From Alphaproteobacteria bacterium (GTDB taxonomy: Bacteria > Pseudomonadota > Alphaproteobacteria > UBA7985 > JAUIBT01), in contig JAUIBT010000023.1 in the NCBI GenBank assembly GCA_030428255.1, forward strand, positions 1 through 58,396: a stretch of 58,396 nucleotides of DNA, written 5' to 3'. Shown in pieces: positions 34,323 through 43,231 of the stretch; position 1 is the stretch's first letter, and each line of letters opens with the position of its first letter. Made by a program: the position numbers and the translations under genes. The notes beneath the pieces are model-generated. The model was not told the origin of the DNA. It did not search any database and saw only the letters and a list, made by a program, of their open reading frames with translations.

Positions 34323-37106
34323 ATGATGACCTTGCTCTTTCGCTCTTTGTCTTTGCCTTCTATGATCGCGGCTGATGCGGCGCATTGCCGACTGCGGCGG
34401 CTGCTCTGGGCCTGCTTGCTGACCGCGCTGCTGCCCATTCTGCTGGTTGTGGCAGGCACGACCACTGGCTTTGCGCAGCACGCCAGCGATCCTTTGACCG
34501 CCGCGAGCGAGGCTGTCCAAGGCGCAGCGGACAAGCCGGGTGACGCGAGCCAAGCGGGTCAAACAGGCAGCTCTGAAAGCGCAACCCTGCCCGCTCCAGA
34601 GGCAACGATAGGCCAGCAAACCAGCGTCAAGCTGACCCCAGAGCAACTTGCCCTTATCGCCGATGGCGAAGCCAACCTGAAGGCGTTGAGCACCCGCCTG
34701 GACGACATCGACCGCGAGCTGTTGCCCGAAAACGCCCTGGCCGAAGAGCGCCTGGCCCAGCTTCGCAGCTTGCTGCGCAGCGAGCGCGACGCGCTGCACC
34801 AATGGCAAAGCGATCTTGATGCCAATGCCGATCCCTTGCGGCTCAAGTTGGCCGATCTTGGCCCCGCACCGGAGACCAGCGAAGAGGCAAGCTTGGCCGA
34901 GCTGCGCAGTGACCTGGAGACCCTGCTGACGCCCTTCGATGGTTTGGCGACACAGCGCGAGGCGCTGGACATGCAAATCAGCCGCCAACTTGGCCTGATC
35001 GCTGAACGCCGTCGTGACCTGTTCCTGGTCAATATCTTCACCCCGACCCCGGCGGTCTTCAGCCTGGAGTTCTGGCGCGCTGTCCCCAGCGTGGTCAGGG
35101 ATTTGAGCCAAAGCACCACCTCGCTAGTCGGCTTCCGGCTCAAGACCATTGCAACCCAATTGCAAATGCCAGGACGTGCCAGCAGCTTGCTGATCTTTTT
35201 GATGGTCATGGCCATGCTGCTGGTCTCGCCCGCGATTGTCTTACGCCGCTACGCCCAGCGCCGAGGCTGGAGCCTGGAGGCCTTGTCTAGCCGCCACGCG
35301 CTGATCGCCCGCGCGTTGGAGGTGGTTTGGCCGCCAGCTTGGGTCATGATCTGCGTTGCCAGCTTTCTGGTCCTGTTCCAATCCCAACTCAATCTGGTCG
35401 CTTCCTTTTCCTGGCTGGTGATGAGTTTGGCCTCAGGCCTGGCCGCTGCCCTGCTTGTTTGGCGCGTGTCCGGCTGGCTGGAACGCTTGGCTGAGCTTCC
35501 CGCCGCAGCCGCCTACCTGCGCAGCGAGGTCAAAACAGCAGGCCGTGAGTCGCCAAGCGAGCAACCCACCCCGTCGCCGTCAGCGGTAAAAAGCCAAACG
35601 CTGTTCGACCGGCTGTTGCCTGCACTTATGACCCTGCTGGTCTGCCTGCAACTAACACTCCAAGGCCTGATCGACATCTTTGCCAAGCCGGTCGAGAGCG
35701 AGTGGTTGACGGTGCTGATCTTTGCGCCGCTGCAAATTCTGGGGTTGATTTGGCTCATGCGGCCCGCCACCTACCGCCGCCTGTTTTTGCGGTTCTTCCC
35801 TTGGATCTTCGCTGCCTTTCCCTTGCGCTGGGCCTTGCGTCGCACGCCCTTGTTCGCGGCAATTGGCTTGATTTTGGGCTTTATCGCTCTGGTGGGCTTC
35901 GTCTTGCCGCGCCTTTGGCTGTTCCTCATGGCCTTGCTGTTGGCCGCGGGCTTGCGCACCAGCTTGTATCTTTGGTGGGATTTGGCGGGGCAACCGGCCA
36001 GTGAGGAGCCTGGCCGTCGCGCCGAGGACTCAGGTACAGACGCGCGCAAGCCGGCCGACGAAGAGACTGTTCCCAGCGAAAGCGCTCGCGATATCAAGCG
36101 CTTTTGGGTCGTGCTGGCGGTCAACACCACCCTGGTCACGCTGGGCCTGCCCCTGGTGCTCATGCTGCTGGGCTATGAGGCCTGGGCTTTACTCGATTGG
36201 CTCGACCAACTGGCGCAGCCCATTTCTTTGGGCTCGTTGCAACTCTCGCCCTTCAATCTTTTTTTGGGTGTTGGTCTATTCATTTTGGCCTGGATGGGCG
36301 TGCGCTATGTCAAGGTGGTGATGGCTGAGCAAGTCTTGCCGCGCACCAACCTGATGGCCGATGTCCGCCATTCGCTGGTCACGCTGCTGGGCTATGTCGG
36401 TTTTACCATCGCCGGGCTTGTGGGGCTGGGCGTGGCGGGCCTGGATTTGTCGCGCTTTGCGTTGATCGCTGGCGCCCTGTCGGTTGGTATTGGTTTTGGC
36501 CTGCAAGCCATCGTGTCGAACTTCGTCTCCGGCCTGATCTTGCTGTTCGAACGGCCGGTCAAGCTGGGCGACTGGGTGGTGCTGTCCTCGGGCGAAGGCA
36601 TCGTCAAACGCATCTCAATTCGGGCGACCGAGATTGAGACCTTTGACGGTCGCGCAATTATGGTGCCCAACTCAGAGCTGATCACCGCGCCCGTGGCCAA
36701 CTGGACCCACCGCTCGCACAAAGGGCGCGTCTTGATCACCGTAGGAGTGGCTTACGAGTCGAACCCCAAACAGGTCGAGGCCATCTTGTACGACGTGGCC
36801 AACAGCAACCCGCTTGTGCTGCGCGCGCCCGCGCCGACAGTCTACCTGGCCAATTTCGGGGATTCCTCTTTGGACTTTCAACTGCGGGTGCATATCGCGG
36901 ATATCTTCAACGTGCTGACTGTTAGCCATCAGATCCGCCTGGCCATCTTTGATGCCTTTCAGGAGCAAGGCATTTCCATTCCCTTCCCGCAACAAGAGCT
37001 GCGCATCAAGACCGAAGTCGAGGGCATCCAAGTGGCCTCGCCGGTGTTCCAAGTCGAAGCAGGCGCGACGCCCCGCAGCGAGTCGGACAAAGACGGCAAG
37101 GGTTAG
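34323..37106 (+). CDS. Large MscS-family mechanosensitive channel with periplasmic domain
   Basis: A 927-residue inner-membrane channel. A signal-like hydrophobic stretch (LLTALLPILLVVAG, about residues 31-45) is followed by a periplasmic helical domain of about 230 residues (LSTRLDDIDRELLPENALAEERL in part, DUF3772-like). Eight to ten hydrophobic helices follow. The C-terminal MscS core has the pore helix (LSRFALIAGALSVGIGFG), then LQAIVSNFVSGLILLFERPVKLGDWV, the beta-domain (ETFDGRAIMVPNSELITAPVANW) and the soluble cage. The architecture resembles the MscK/YbdG/DUF3772 group. Such channels release solutes on hypo-osmotic shock. ATGs at 34323 and 34326 are both possible; no strong ribosome-binding site. 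Confidence 0.88.
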   Translation: MMTLLFRSLSLPSMIAADAAHCRLRRLLWACLLTALLPILLVVAGTTTGFAQHASDPLTAASEAVQGAADKPGDASQAGQTGSSESATLPAPEATIGQQTSVKLTPEQLALIADGEANLKALSTRLDDIDRELLPENALAEERLAQLRSLLRSERDALHQWQSDLDANADPLRLKLADLGPAPETSEEASLAELRSDLETLLTPFDGLATQREALDMQISRQLGLIAERRRDLFLVNIFTPTPAVFSLEFWRAVPSVVRDLSQSTTSLVGFRLKTIATQLQMPGRASSLLIFLMVMAMLLVSPAIVLRRYAQRRGWSLEALSSRHALIARALEVVWPPAWVMICVASFLVLFQSQLNLVASFSWLVMSLASGLAAALLVWRVSGWLERLAELPAAAAYLRSEVKTAGRESPSEQPTPSPSAVKSQTLFDRLLPALMTLLVCLQLTLQGLIDIFAKPVESEWLTVLIFAPLQILGLIWLMRPATYRRLFLRFFPWIFAAFPLRWALRRTPLFAAIGLILGFIALVGFVLPRLWLFLMALLLAAGLRTSLYLWWDLAGQPASEEPGRRAEDSGTDARKPADEETVPSESARDIKRFWVVLAVNTTLVTLGLPLVLMLLGYEAWALLDWLDQLAQPISLGSLQLSPFNLFLGVGLFILAWMGVRYVKVVMAEQVLPRTNLMADVRHSLVTLLGYVGFTIAGLVGLGVAGLDLSRFALIAGALSVGIGFGLQAIVSNFVSGLILLFERPVKLGDWVVLSSGEGIVKRISIRATEIETFDGRAIMVPNSELITAPVANWTHRSHKGRVLITVGVAYESNPKQVEAILYDVANSNPLVLRAPAPTVYLANFGDSSLDFQLRVHIADIFNVLTVSHQIRLAIFDAFQEQGISIPFPQQELRIKTEVEGIQVASPVFQVEAGATPRSESDKDGKG

Positions 37107-37333
37107 CTTTGAGGTCTCCTTTGACCGTAGCCTGAACCAAAATTCAGGCCTAGCGCTTGGGGCCGTAACGGCGGCAATCCGGCTGCCTCCGCCTCACGCT
37201 CTCTCACAAGGACGCGTGAGATCGGCTGGTGCCCAGAAGGTGCCGCAATTGCTCATCACATGGCATGAAAGCAGGTCGTCTGGCAGCCCGCCAAGTCGGC
37301 CATTTCGATAAAAATCCAACGCAAGGTAAAGCC

Positions 37334-37915
37334 ATGTCTTCCCAACCTTCCCGCCGCGCGCTTATGCTAGGTCTTGCTGGCCTGGCCGGAACCACCGGCC
37401 TCGCCCTCATGTGGCGCAACAGCAGCAGCAATGCGTCCAGCTCAAGTATTCAGGAGGCAGCAAGCATGACCGACAGCGCAGTGACTCAAACCGGCGTTAG
37501 CCCCTTGATCGATCCTGCGGCCTATGAGATCGAGTTGAGCGACGAGCAGTGGCGCGAGCTGCTGGCTCCCGACGCCTACAAGGTGCTGCGCAAGCACGCC
37601 ACCGAGCGCGCCTTCACCTCGCCCTTGAACGACGAGAAGCGCAGCGGCACCTTCCATTGTGCAGGCTGTGATCTGCCGGTCTATGAGAGTGCCACCAAGT
37701 TTGACAGCGGCACCGGCTGGCCGAGCTTCTGGCAGGCGATTCCCGATGCCGTGCGCACCAAGCAAGACCGCTCGTTCTTTATGACCCGCACCGAGGTCCA
37801 CTGCCGCCGCTGTAAGGGCCACTTTGGTCATATCTTCGACGATGGCCCTCAGCCGACCGGCAAGCGCCACTGCATCAACGGCCTGGCGCTGAGCTTCAAG
37901 CCCGACGCGGCCTAA
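37334..37915 (+). CDS. msrB: Peptide-methionine (R)-S-oxide reductase with twin-arginine leader
   Basis: A 193-residue MsrB repairing oxidised Met (R-sulfoxide). The N-terminus has a Tat-like signal (SRRALMLGLAGLAGTTGLAL), so the enzyme is probably exported or membrane-anchored, followed by a Ser/Asn-rich linker. The MsrB domain shows the zinc pairs CAGC and CRRC, the GTGWPSFWQAI motif, RTEVHCRRCKGHFGHIFDDG and the catalytic HCINGLAL near the end. AAGGTAAAGCC before the ATG at 37334 carries the ribosome-binding site; the frame extends upstream without one. Cytoplasmic MsrB lacks such a leader. Confidence 0.9.
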   Translation: MSSQPSRRALMLGLAGLAGTTGLALMWRNSSSNASSSSIQEAASMTDSAVTQTGVSPLIDPAAYEIELSDEQWRELLAPDAYKVLRKHATERAFTSPLNDEKRSGTFHCAGCDLPVYESATKFDSGTGWPSFWQAIPDAVRTKQDRSFFMTRTEVHCRRCKGHFGHIFDDGPQPTGKRHCINGLALSFKPDAA

Positions 37916-38128
37916 CGCCAGCACGCCACACGCCACACGCCAGGGGTTTGCAGACGGTCGTCCGTTGGCGCAATCCAAACGAAACTGTCCAAGGGTCCAC
38001 CTTCGTTCGAAACAGGAGCGGGCGTGGGAACTTGGGTTGAGCCTGCCAGTACGAAGGGCGGGCTTTGCTGTGGGCGGGCTTTACTGGGCGCGGGCTTTAC
38101 TGGGCGCGGGGCTGTCCTTGGCCCGTCG

Positions 38129-39688
38129 TCAGAAATCCGTTGGTGCGCCACCTTGCTCTACGCGCTTGGCGACAAAAGCATCGACGGCCTCACGGCGGGC
38201 GGGGTCCATGGCCGGCGGCTCATAGGCCGCCAAGATCTGCTGATACAGCGCGTTGGCGCGGTCGTAGGCGCTGGGGCTGCCCGCCTCGCTCCAGGTCTCA
38301 AAATTGCGCCAATCAGAGATCAGCGGCTCATAGAAAGCGGTCTTATAGCGCGCTTGGGTATGCGCGGTACCAAAGAAGTGCCCGCCCGGCCCCACCTCGG
38401 CCATGGCCTCCAACGCCAGGTCGTCTTCGCTCAGCGCCAGCGGCTCCAAGAAGGCGCTGACCATGTGCAGCAGATCGGCGTCCAGCACCATCTTCTCAAA
38501 GCCCGCGTGCAGGCCACCTTCCATCCAGCCCGCGCCGTGCATCAGCAGGTTGACCCCGCCTTGGATCGCGCCCCAAAGCGAAAACACGCTCTCGTAAGCA
38601 GCTTGCGCGTCCAGCGTATTGGCGGCGCAGACATTCGACGAGCGATAAGGCAGGCCGTATTTGCGCGCCAACTGACCGCCTAGCATGGCGGCCTTCATGT
38701 ATTCAGGCGTCCCAAAGGCCGGCGCGCCGGACTTCATATCGACATTCGAGGTAAAGCCGCCATAGCCAAAGGGTGCGCCAGGGTTGGCCAGCTGGTGGAC
38801 CACCAGGCCCGCCAAGGCCTCGGCGTTTTGCTGGGTCACAGCGCCTGCAACGGTCACTGGCGCCATGGCACCGGCGAGCGTAAAGGGGGTCAGCACCACC
38901 AATTGCCCCTTACGCGCCATCTCGATCAGGCCGTTCAGCATGGGCATGTCCAGCTTCAGCGGTGAGTTCGAGTTGATGATGGTCGCCATACAGGGCGTGT
39001 TGGCAAAGTCGGCCTCAGAAAGACCGTGCGCCAAGCGAACGATCTCCATCGCGTCAGTAATGCGCTCGTGGCCCAGCGCGTAGGCATTGGGCACCTTGTC
39101 GCTCAGCACCATCATATCGCGAATGGCGTGCAGGTGACGCACCGAGGCGTGCAGGTCGATGGGCTCGACGGGATAGCCGCCCCACAGGTGGACCGAATTC
39201 AGGCTTTGGCCCAAGCGCAAAAAGTCCTGGTAGTCGGCCTGGTTGCCTGCCCGCCGCCCGCGCTCGCGGTCAAAGGCGTTGGGGGCCGAAGCCACAGCAC
39301 AAAAGGCCGTCCAGTCGCCGCCCATCTGCAAAGAGTGCGCGGGATTGCGGGCGTGCAGGGTGATTTCACCGGGCACGCTGGCCAGCGCTTGGTCGACCAG
39401 CGCACGCGGGATGCGCACACGGTCGCTGTCGGGGCTCATATCAGCGCCCGCTTGGCGCAACAGGTCTTTGGCTTCAGGATAGAGCACATCCAGGCCAATC
39501 TCCTCCAGCACCCGCAGCGAGGCCAAATGGATGGCCTGCAGCTCATCTTCTGAGACGATGGCGGTCGGTGCAAAGCGGCGCTTGGGCTGCTTGAAGGGGC
39601 GCTGGGCCAGGCCGCTGGCGCTGGCGTGCCCGGGCTTGCGGCTACGCCGACCGCGCCTGGACGCTTCAGGCATCGAAGTATCAGACAT
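38129..39688 (-). CDS. MttB-family (trimethylamine/quaternary amine) methyltransferase
   Basis: A 519-residue member of the MttB superfamily (COG5598). A basic N-terminal tail (RRGRRSRKPG) is followed by the TIM-barrel: LRVLEEIGLDVLYPEAKDLL, NPAHSLQMGGDWTAFCAVAS, GGYPVEPIDLHASVRHL, NSNSPLKLDMPMLNGLIEMA, PFGYGGFTSNVDMKSGAPAF and MHGAGWMEGGLHAGFEKMVL. No in-frame TAG is read through, so it is the non-pyrrolysine branch, whose known members demethylate glycine betaine and related compounds in partnership with a corrinoid protein. No corrinoid protein or activator gene is adjacent. GGGAGG six bases upstream supports the ATG at 39688. Confidence 0.88.
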   Translation of the reverse strand: MSDTSMPEASRRGRRSRKPGHASASGLAQRPFKQPKRRFAPTAIVSEDELQAIHLASLRVLEEIGLDVLYPEAKDLLRQAGADMSPDSDRVRIPRALVDQALASVPGEITLHARNPAHSLQMGGDWTAFCAVASAPNAFDRERGRRAGNQADYQDFLRLGQSLNSVHLWGGYPVEPIDLHASVRHLHAIRDMMVLSDKVPNAYALGHERITDAMEIVRLAHGLSEADFANTPCMATIINSNSPLKLDMPMLNGLIEMARKGQLVVLTPFTLAGAMAPVTVAGAVTQQNAEALAGLVVHQLANPGAPFGYGGFTSNVDMKSGAPAFGTPEYMKAAMLGGQLARKYGLPYRSSNVCAANTLDAQAAYESVFSLWGAIQGGVNLLMHGAGWMEGGLHAGFEKMVLDADLLHMVSAFLEPLALSEDDLALEAMAEVGPGGHFFGTAHTQARYKTAFYEPLISDWRNFETWSEAGSPSAYDRANALYQQILAAYEPPAMDPARREAVDAFVAKRVEQGGAPTDF

Positions 39689-39849
39689 GCAGAACCTCCC
39701 TCACCGTTAAGGCGTTTAGCCTTAGCCGATGCGGGCTGAGATCACTTGCCTGCTTGGCCTGAAAACTATAACAGAAACGCGCTTTTTGCTGAGGGCGGCC
39801 GTGCCCGGTACAAACTACCAGGCGCGACCAAACTGCTGCTTGCTGGTCG

Positions 39850-40059
39850 CTAGCGCCGCGTGCTGCAACCCAGCAGGCGGTATAGCGGGCAAAAGCGGAA
39901 GACGGCGGTCAACAGCAGCACCGCGCCGATGGCTACAGAGCCCCAATAGATCCAGCTCGTGCTGTAAAGAGCGATGCTGGCAGCGGATGTCATCGGCAGA
40001 ATGACCAGCACCAAGCCGAGCAAACCACGCAAAATCCGATCAAATTGTCCAACGTTCAT
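39850..40059 (-). CDS. DUF2892 (YgaP-like) inner-membrane protein
   Basis: A 69-residue protein with two hydrophobic helices: ILRGLLGLVLVILPMTSA and IYWGSVAIGAVLLLTAVF, opening MNVGQFDRILRG and ending FCPLYRLLGCSTRR. This is the DUF2892 pattern, which also occurs as the membrane part of YgaP rhodanese; no rhodanese domain is present. The ATG at 40059 has AGGAGG seven bases upstream; an in-frame start 23 codons earlier is not supported. Confidence 0.88.
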   Translation of the reverse strand: MNVGQFDRILRGLLGLVLVILPMTSAASIALYSTSWIYWGSVAIGAVLLLTAVFRFCPLYRLLGCSTRR

Positions 40060-40285
40060 GTCAAGGCCTCCTGTATTTGGGTCCAGCTTTGACATAGGCC
40101 TCGCCCGAGCCCCTGCCAATCCGGCCAACCCCGAAGCGGGTTTCTACGCTTGGTGCCACCAGCGCCCCACAAACGATCCCTCTCCTCATCACGAAAATGC
40201 GATGTCCGCGTGAGGCGAATCGCGCTAGCCTGCTGGCATTGGGGCGCGCCGAGGCGGCTGCCCGCTTGACCATCACGGAGGCACC

Positions 40286-41185
40286 ATGGCGCGCAAACTT
40301 TTTCCCCTGCTGGTTGTTTTGATCGCTGGCCTAGCTTTGGCACTTTGGCTGGTCTGGCCAAACGGTATGACCCAAGACGAGGCATTGGCCAGCCTGCCCG
40401 CTGACTTTGCAGGCGATCCGGTTAAAGGCGAGCTGCTGTTCAATACTGCGGGCTGCGGCTCCTGCCACATGAACGAGCAAGCCAGCGCCGAAAAGCCTGA
40501 GGGCCTGGTGGGTGGCAAAGGGCTGGAGACCCCCTTCGGTACCTTCTACCCCAGCAACATCACGCCCGATCCGGCCACCGGTATTGGCGGCTGGAGCGAG
40601 ACTCAGTTTTTGAACGCGCTGCAACGCGGCTTGCGCCCCGACGGGCTGCCCTACTACCCGGCCTTCCCCTACACCGCCTACGCCAAGGCCAGCGCCGAGG
40701 ACCTGTTGCACATCAAGGCCTATCTGGATGAGCAGGAGCCCGTGGAATACCAAGTGCCCAAACACGCCCTGGCTTTCCCGGCCAGCATCCGCTTGGGCGT
40801 CGCGGCTTACAAAAAACTGTTGGTGGATTTCAGCCCGTTCGAGCCAGACCCGAACCAAACAGATGAATGGAACCGAGGCGCTTACCTGACCCAGGCGCTG
40901 GGCCATTGCGGCTTCTGCCACACGCCGCGCACGCCTTGGCAGACCGAGGACGCCAGCCGTGCGTTTGAAGGCGCTCCCCCGCTGAAGGCCGGCGAGAAAG
41001 CGGCCAAGAAGCTGGTGGATCGCAAACCGGGCGCCATCGTCGATGCTCTGTCCTCGGACGCCATCGACCTGTTTGCCATCATCAGCGAAAAGTCGGCCAT
41101 GGCACACGTCTCTCGGGCCTATGACGCGGTGTCAGACGCCGACAAGCAAGCCATCGAGACCTATATCTTGAGCTTCGCGCCCTGA
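40286..41185 (+). CDS. Membrane-anchored dihaem cytochrome c
   Basis: A 299-residue protein with an N-terminal hydrophobic helix (LLVVLIAGLALALWLVW) that serves as signal or anchor. Two haem-binding motifs are present, CGSCH near residue 57 and CGFCH near 210. Motifs between them (GGKGLETPFGTFYPSNITPD, GIGGWSETQFLNALQRGLRP, YPAFPYTAYAKASAEDLLHI) are those of cytochrome subunits of alcohol/aldehyde/gluconate-type dehydrogenases. No flavin or PQQ dehydrogenase lies beside it, so the partner is unknown. GGAGG four to five bases upstream supports the ATG at 40286. Confidence 0.9.
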   Translation: MARKLFPLLVVLIAGLALALWLVWPNGMTQDEALASLPADFAGDPVKGELLFNTAGCGSCHMNEQASAEKPEGLVGGKGLETPFGTFYPSNITPDPATGIGGWSETQFLNALQRGLRPDGLPYYPAFPYTAYAKASAEDLLHIKAYLDEQEPVEYQVPKHALAFPASIRLGVAAYKKLLVDFSPFEPDPNQTDEWNRGAYLTQALGHCGFCHTPRTPWQTEDASRAFEGAPPLKAGEKAAKKLVDRKPGAIVDALSSDAIDLFAIISEKSAMAHVSRAYDAVSDADKQAIETYILSFAP

Positions 41186-41218
41186 TCTCTGGGCCCCTAA
41201 TCTCTGGGCCCCTAATCT

Positions 41219-41241
41219 GGGCCCTAGGTTTGGGCCCTTTT
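41219..41241 (+). terminator. Rho-independent terminator after the dihaem cytochrome
   Basis: GGGCCC (41219-41224) pairs with GGGCCC (41232-41237) around TAGGTTT and is followed by four Ts. Two further GGGCCCCTAATCT direct repeats precede it, alternative arms for the same stem. Confidence 0.75.
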
Positions 41242-41343
41242 CGGGGGGCATTGGGGACGCAGCCGCACAGCGCTGGCATTTCGATTTCGCGAGACGCCAA
41301 CGCGCTTTTTGCCAAACTCGCACACCCTATCTCGCGCCCCATA

Positions 41344-41409
41344 GGGCTCACCTCACAACGGGGCTCACCTCACAACGGGGCCTACCTTACAACAGGACAT
41401 ACCTTACAG
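41344..41409 (+). repeat. 17-18 bp tandem repeats upstream of ridA
   Basis: GGGCTCACCTCACAACG occurs exactly twice (41344-41360, 41361-41377), then GGGCCTACCTTACAACAG (41378-41395) and a partial GACATACCTTACAG (41396-41409). The rest of the 373-bp gap (41186-41558) holds the terminator above and no gene. Confidence 0.85.
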
Positions 41410-41558
41410 GGCGCGGGTTCGAGCCTTGCGCTTGGGCTCGCAACGGGCTTAGACCTGGCCTATAGCAGAGGCGGCCTGCACCCGGACGCAACTTAGAGCG
41501 GCCCGCTGCTTAGGCTTTCACGACGAAACACTCCGATACGAATCAAGAGGATGAAACT

Positions 41559-41900
41559 ATGATCGAACGCATCGACGTTGGCACCCGCATGAGCAAAATC
41601 GTCAAGCACAATGGGGTGGCCTATCTCTGTGGTCAGGTCGGCGACGGTGAAACCGTGACCGAGCAGACCCGCGATTGCATTTCCCGCGTCGAAGCGCTGT
41701 TGGCCAAAGCAGGATCGTCGCCCGAGCGCATGTTGCAGGTGGTGATCTGGCTGGCCGACATGCAAGACTTTGCAGAGATGAACGCGGTCTGGGATGCTTG
41801 GGTGCCTGAGGGCCTGGCGCCGGCACGGGCTTGTGGGGAAGCCAAGCTGGCGCGCGCTGATCTGAAGGTAGAAATCATCGTCACCGCGGCCTGCGACTAG
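41559..41900 (+). CDS. RidA/YjgF-family protein
   Basis: A 113-residue RidA-like protein: [74 protein letters not shown] and [20 protein letters not shown]. The Arg preceding the ACGEA segment is in the position of the substrate-carboxylate Arg of deaminating members (RidA hydrolyses reactive 2-aminoacrylate imines). The sequence resembles the Rid subfamilies other than classic RidA, so its substrate is open. AGAGGA upstream sets the ATG at 41559. Confidence 0.88.
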   Translation: MIERIDVGTRMSKIVKHNGVAYLCGQVGDGETVTEQTRDCISRVEALLAKAGSSPERMLQVVIWLADMQDFAEMNAVWDAWVPEGLAPARACGEAKLARADLKVEIIVTAACD

Positions 41901-41921
41901 CGGCAATTCGGGCCTGGCGCT

Positions 41922-41953
41922 CGGGATTTGCTGCTGCGAACCCGCAAATCCCG
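41922..41953. repeat. REP-like hairpin related to the GCAAAcCCCG family
   Basis: CGGGATTTGC (41922-41931) is the exact inverted repeat of GCAAATCCCG (41944-41953), with a 12-base loop. The arm matches the left end of the repeats at 15980 and 32133. It lies between the convergent ridA and SDR genes. Confidence 0.7.
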
Positions 41954-41994
41954 CATCGCCTTGCTTGGTGCCCAGATATCTTCTGAAGGGCCGA

Positions 41995-42822
41995 TCAGAG
42001 TCCAGCCGGCACGCCTCCGGTGACCGGCAGGTTGATGCCCGTGATATAATCTGCTTGCGGACCTGCAAGAAAGGCCACCGCATGGGCGACATCGCTCGGC
42101 AAACCCGCATCCCTCAGGGCAACTCCGGCGTAGCGCCGTCGCTTTATGTCACTCAAGGATACGCCGCTCTCAGCAGCAAGTCGCCCGTTGGCAGCCGTAT
42201 GCATGTCCGTGGCGATATAGCCCGGACACACTGTATTACAAAGAATGCCATCCACCCCAAACTCAGCCGCCAGGGTCTTGGATAGGCCGACAAGCCCATG
42301 CTTCATCGCCGTGTAGGCGCCAAAGCCGGGCTCCGCGCCCAGGCTGCCCGTGGAGCCAATATTGATGATTCGCCCGCCACCTAGGTCTTGCATGACAGGG
42401 ATCACCGCCTGAGCCATCATCATCGGACCCAAGAGGTTGACGCGAAAGCTGGCGTCCCACTGGTCCGGTGTTGTCGAAAGGAAATTGTCGGATCCGGCCA
42501 GCGATCCGGCGTTGTTGATCAAGATATCAATCCGCTCAAATGCGGACGTGGTTTGGTCAATGCAAGCCTGAACTTCGTCTTGGCGCGTCACGTCCAGCTT
42601 CAGGGCCATCGCCCGGGATTGACCCCGGTTGATCTCGCCGACAAGCTCATCAAGCAAGTCTATTTTGGAGCGCAGAGCGCCGCCCACCTCCAAACTGCCG
42701 TCAATATCGGTGACGACGATGTTGGCCCCCTCCATCGCGAGCCTTAGGGCAATCGCGCGACCGATCCCCTGGGGCGCCGATGCGCCCGTGACGATGGCCG
42801 TTTTTCCCGAAAGCATTCCCAC
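41995..42822 (-). CDS. SDR-family NAD(P)-dependent oxidoreductase
   Basis: A 275-residue short-chain dehydrogenase/reductase. The nucleotide motif is TGASAPQGIGRAIAL (TGxxxGIG type, with a three-residue insert), then NNAG in ILINNAGSLAGS, the catalytic Ser in NIGSTGSLG, YxxxK in YTAMKHG, and PGYIATDM. The C-terminus ends YITGINLPVTGGVPAGL, typical of classical SDRs. VVTDIDG at the second strand hints at NAD preference. The start is GTG (42822) or ATG (42816); a GGGA eight bases before the GTG slightly favours it. Substrate unknown. Confidence 0.88.
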   Translation of the reverse strand: MGMLSGKTAIVTGASAPQGIGRAIALRLAMEGANIVVTDIDGSLEVGGALRSKIDLLDELVGEINRGQSRAMALKLDVTRQDEVQACIDQTTSAFERIDILINNAGSLAGSDNFLSTTPDQWDASFRVNLLGPMMMAQAVIPVMQDLGGGRIINIGSTGSLGAEPGFGAYTAMKHGLVGLSKTLAAEFGVDGILCNTVCPGYIATDMHTAANGRLAAESGVSLSDIKRRRYAGVALRDAGLPSDVAHAVAFLAGPQADYITGINLPVTGGVPAGL

Positions 42823-43231
42823 AAGTCGATCCCGTTTCTGGCAAATTGTGACACGACAGCGCTACATGGTTCAGCAGAGGTAAGACCAAAGCTGTGTCGT
42901 TCCATGCCGTGCCACGCATTGATTCGACTTGTATTGCAGTAACCTAGCAAAGAGCAAAACGGTTACTGCGGAGCGGCGCGCCTACAACACGCATGTTGCG
43001 ACCGGCGGAACGACCCGGCGTTACTGACTTGCTTTGGTCAGCCGTCAATGTTGAACGCGGCACAGGCCTGGGCGTGCCGCATGGGACCTGTGGCTGGGCC
43101 CGCAGAGGCTCGGCATCACCGAAGCGAGGACCGGTTGTGGCTTGCAATGATAGGACGGCCAAGCGCGCCAAATGTCATGGCGCCGCGATTGTGCTATACT
43201 CGCAACCACGCACACAACAAGGATATTGGAT
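42823..43231. other. Intergenic region between the SDR and SnoaL-like genes
   Basis: 409 bp with divergent genes on both sides. It contains inverted copy C of the dispersed element (42898-42985). A TATACT box at 43194-43199 could be the -10 of the SnoaL-like gene, though its -35 is poor (TGTCAT, 16 bp away). No gene seen. Confidence 0.45.
42898..42985 (-). repeat. Copy C (inverted) of the ~90-nt dispersed element
   Basis: Read on the minus strand it contains GTAGGCGCGCC, TGCTCTTTGCT, AAGTCGAAT and GCGTGGCACGGCATGGAACG, in the same order as copies A and B, with about twelve extra bases in the middle. Confidence 0.65.

Noticed and set aside
38129-39688. Pyrrolysine-containing trimethylamine methyltransferase
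   Set aside because: The frame is complete with no internal TAG; it belongs to the non-pyrrolysine branch.
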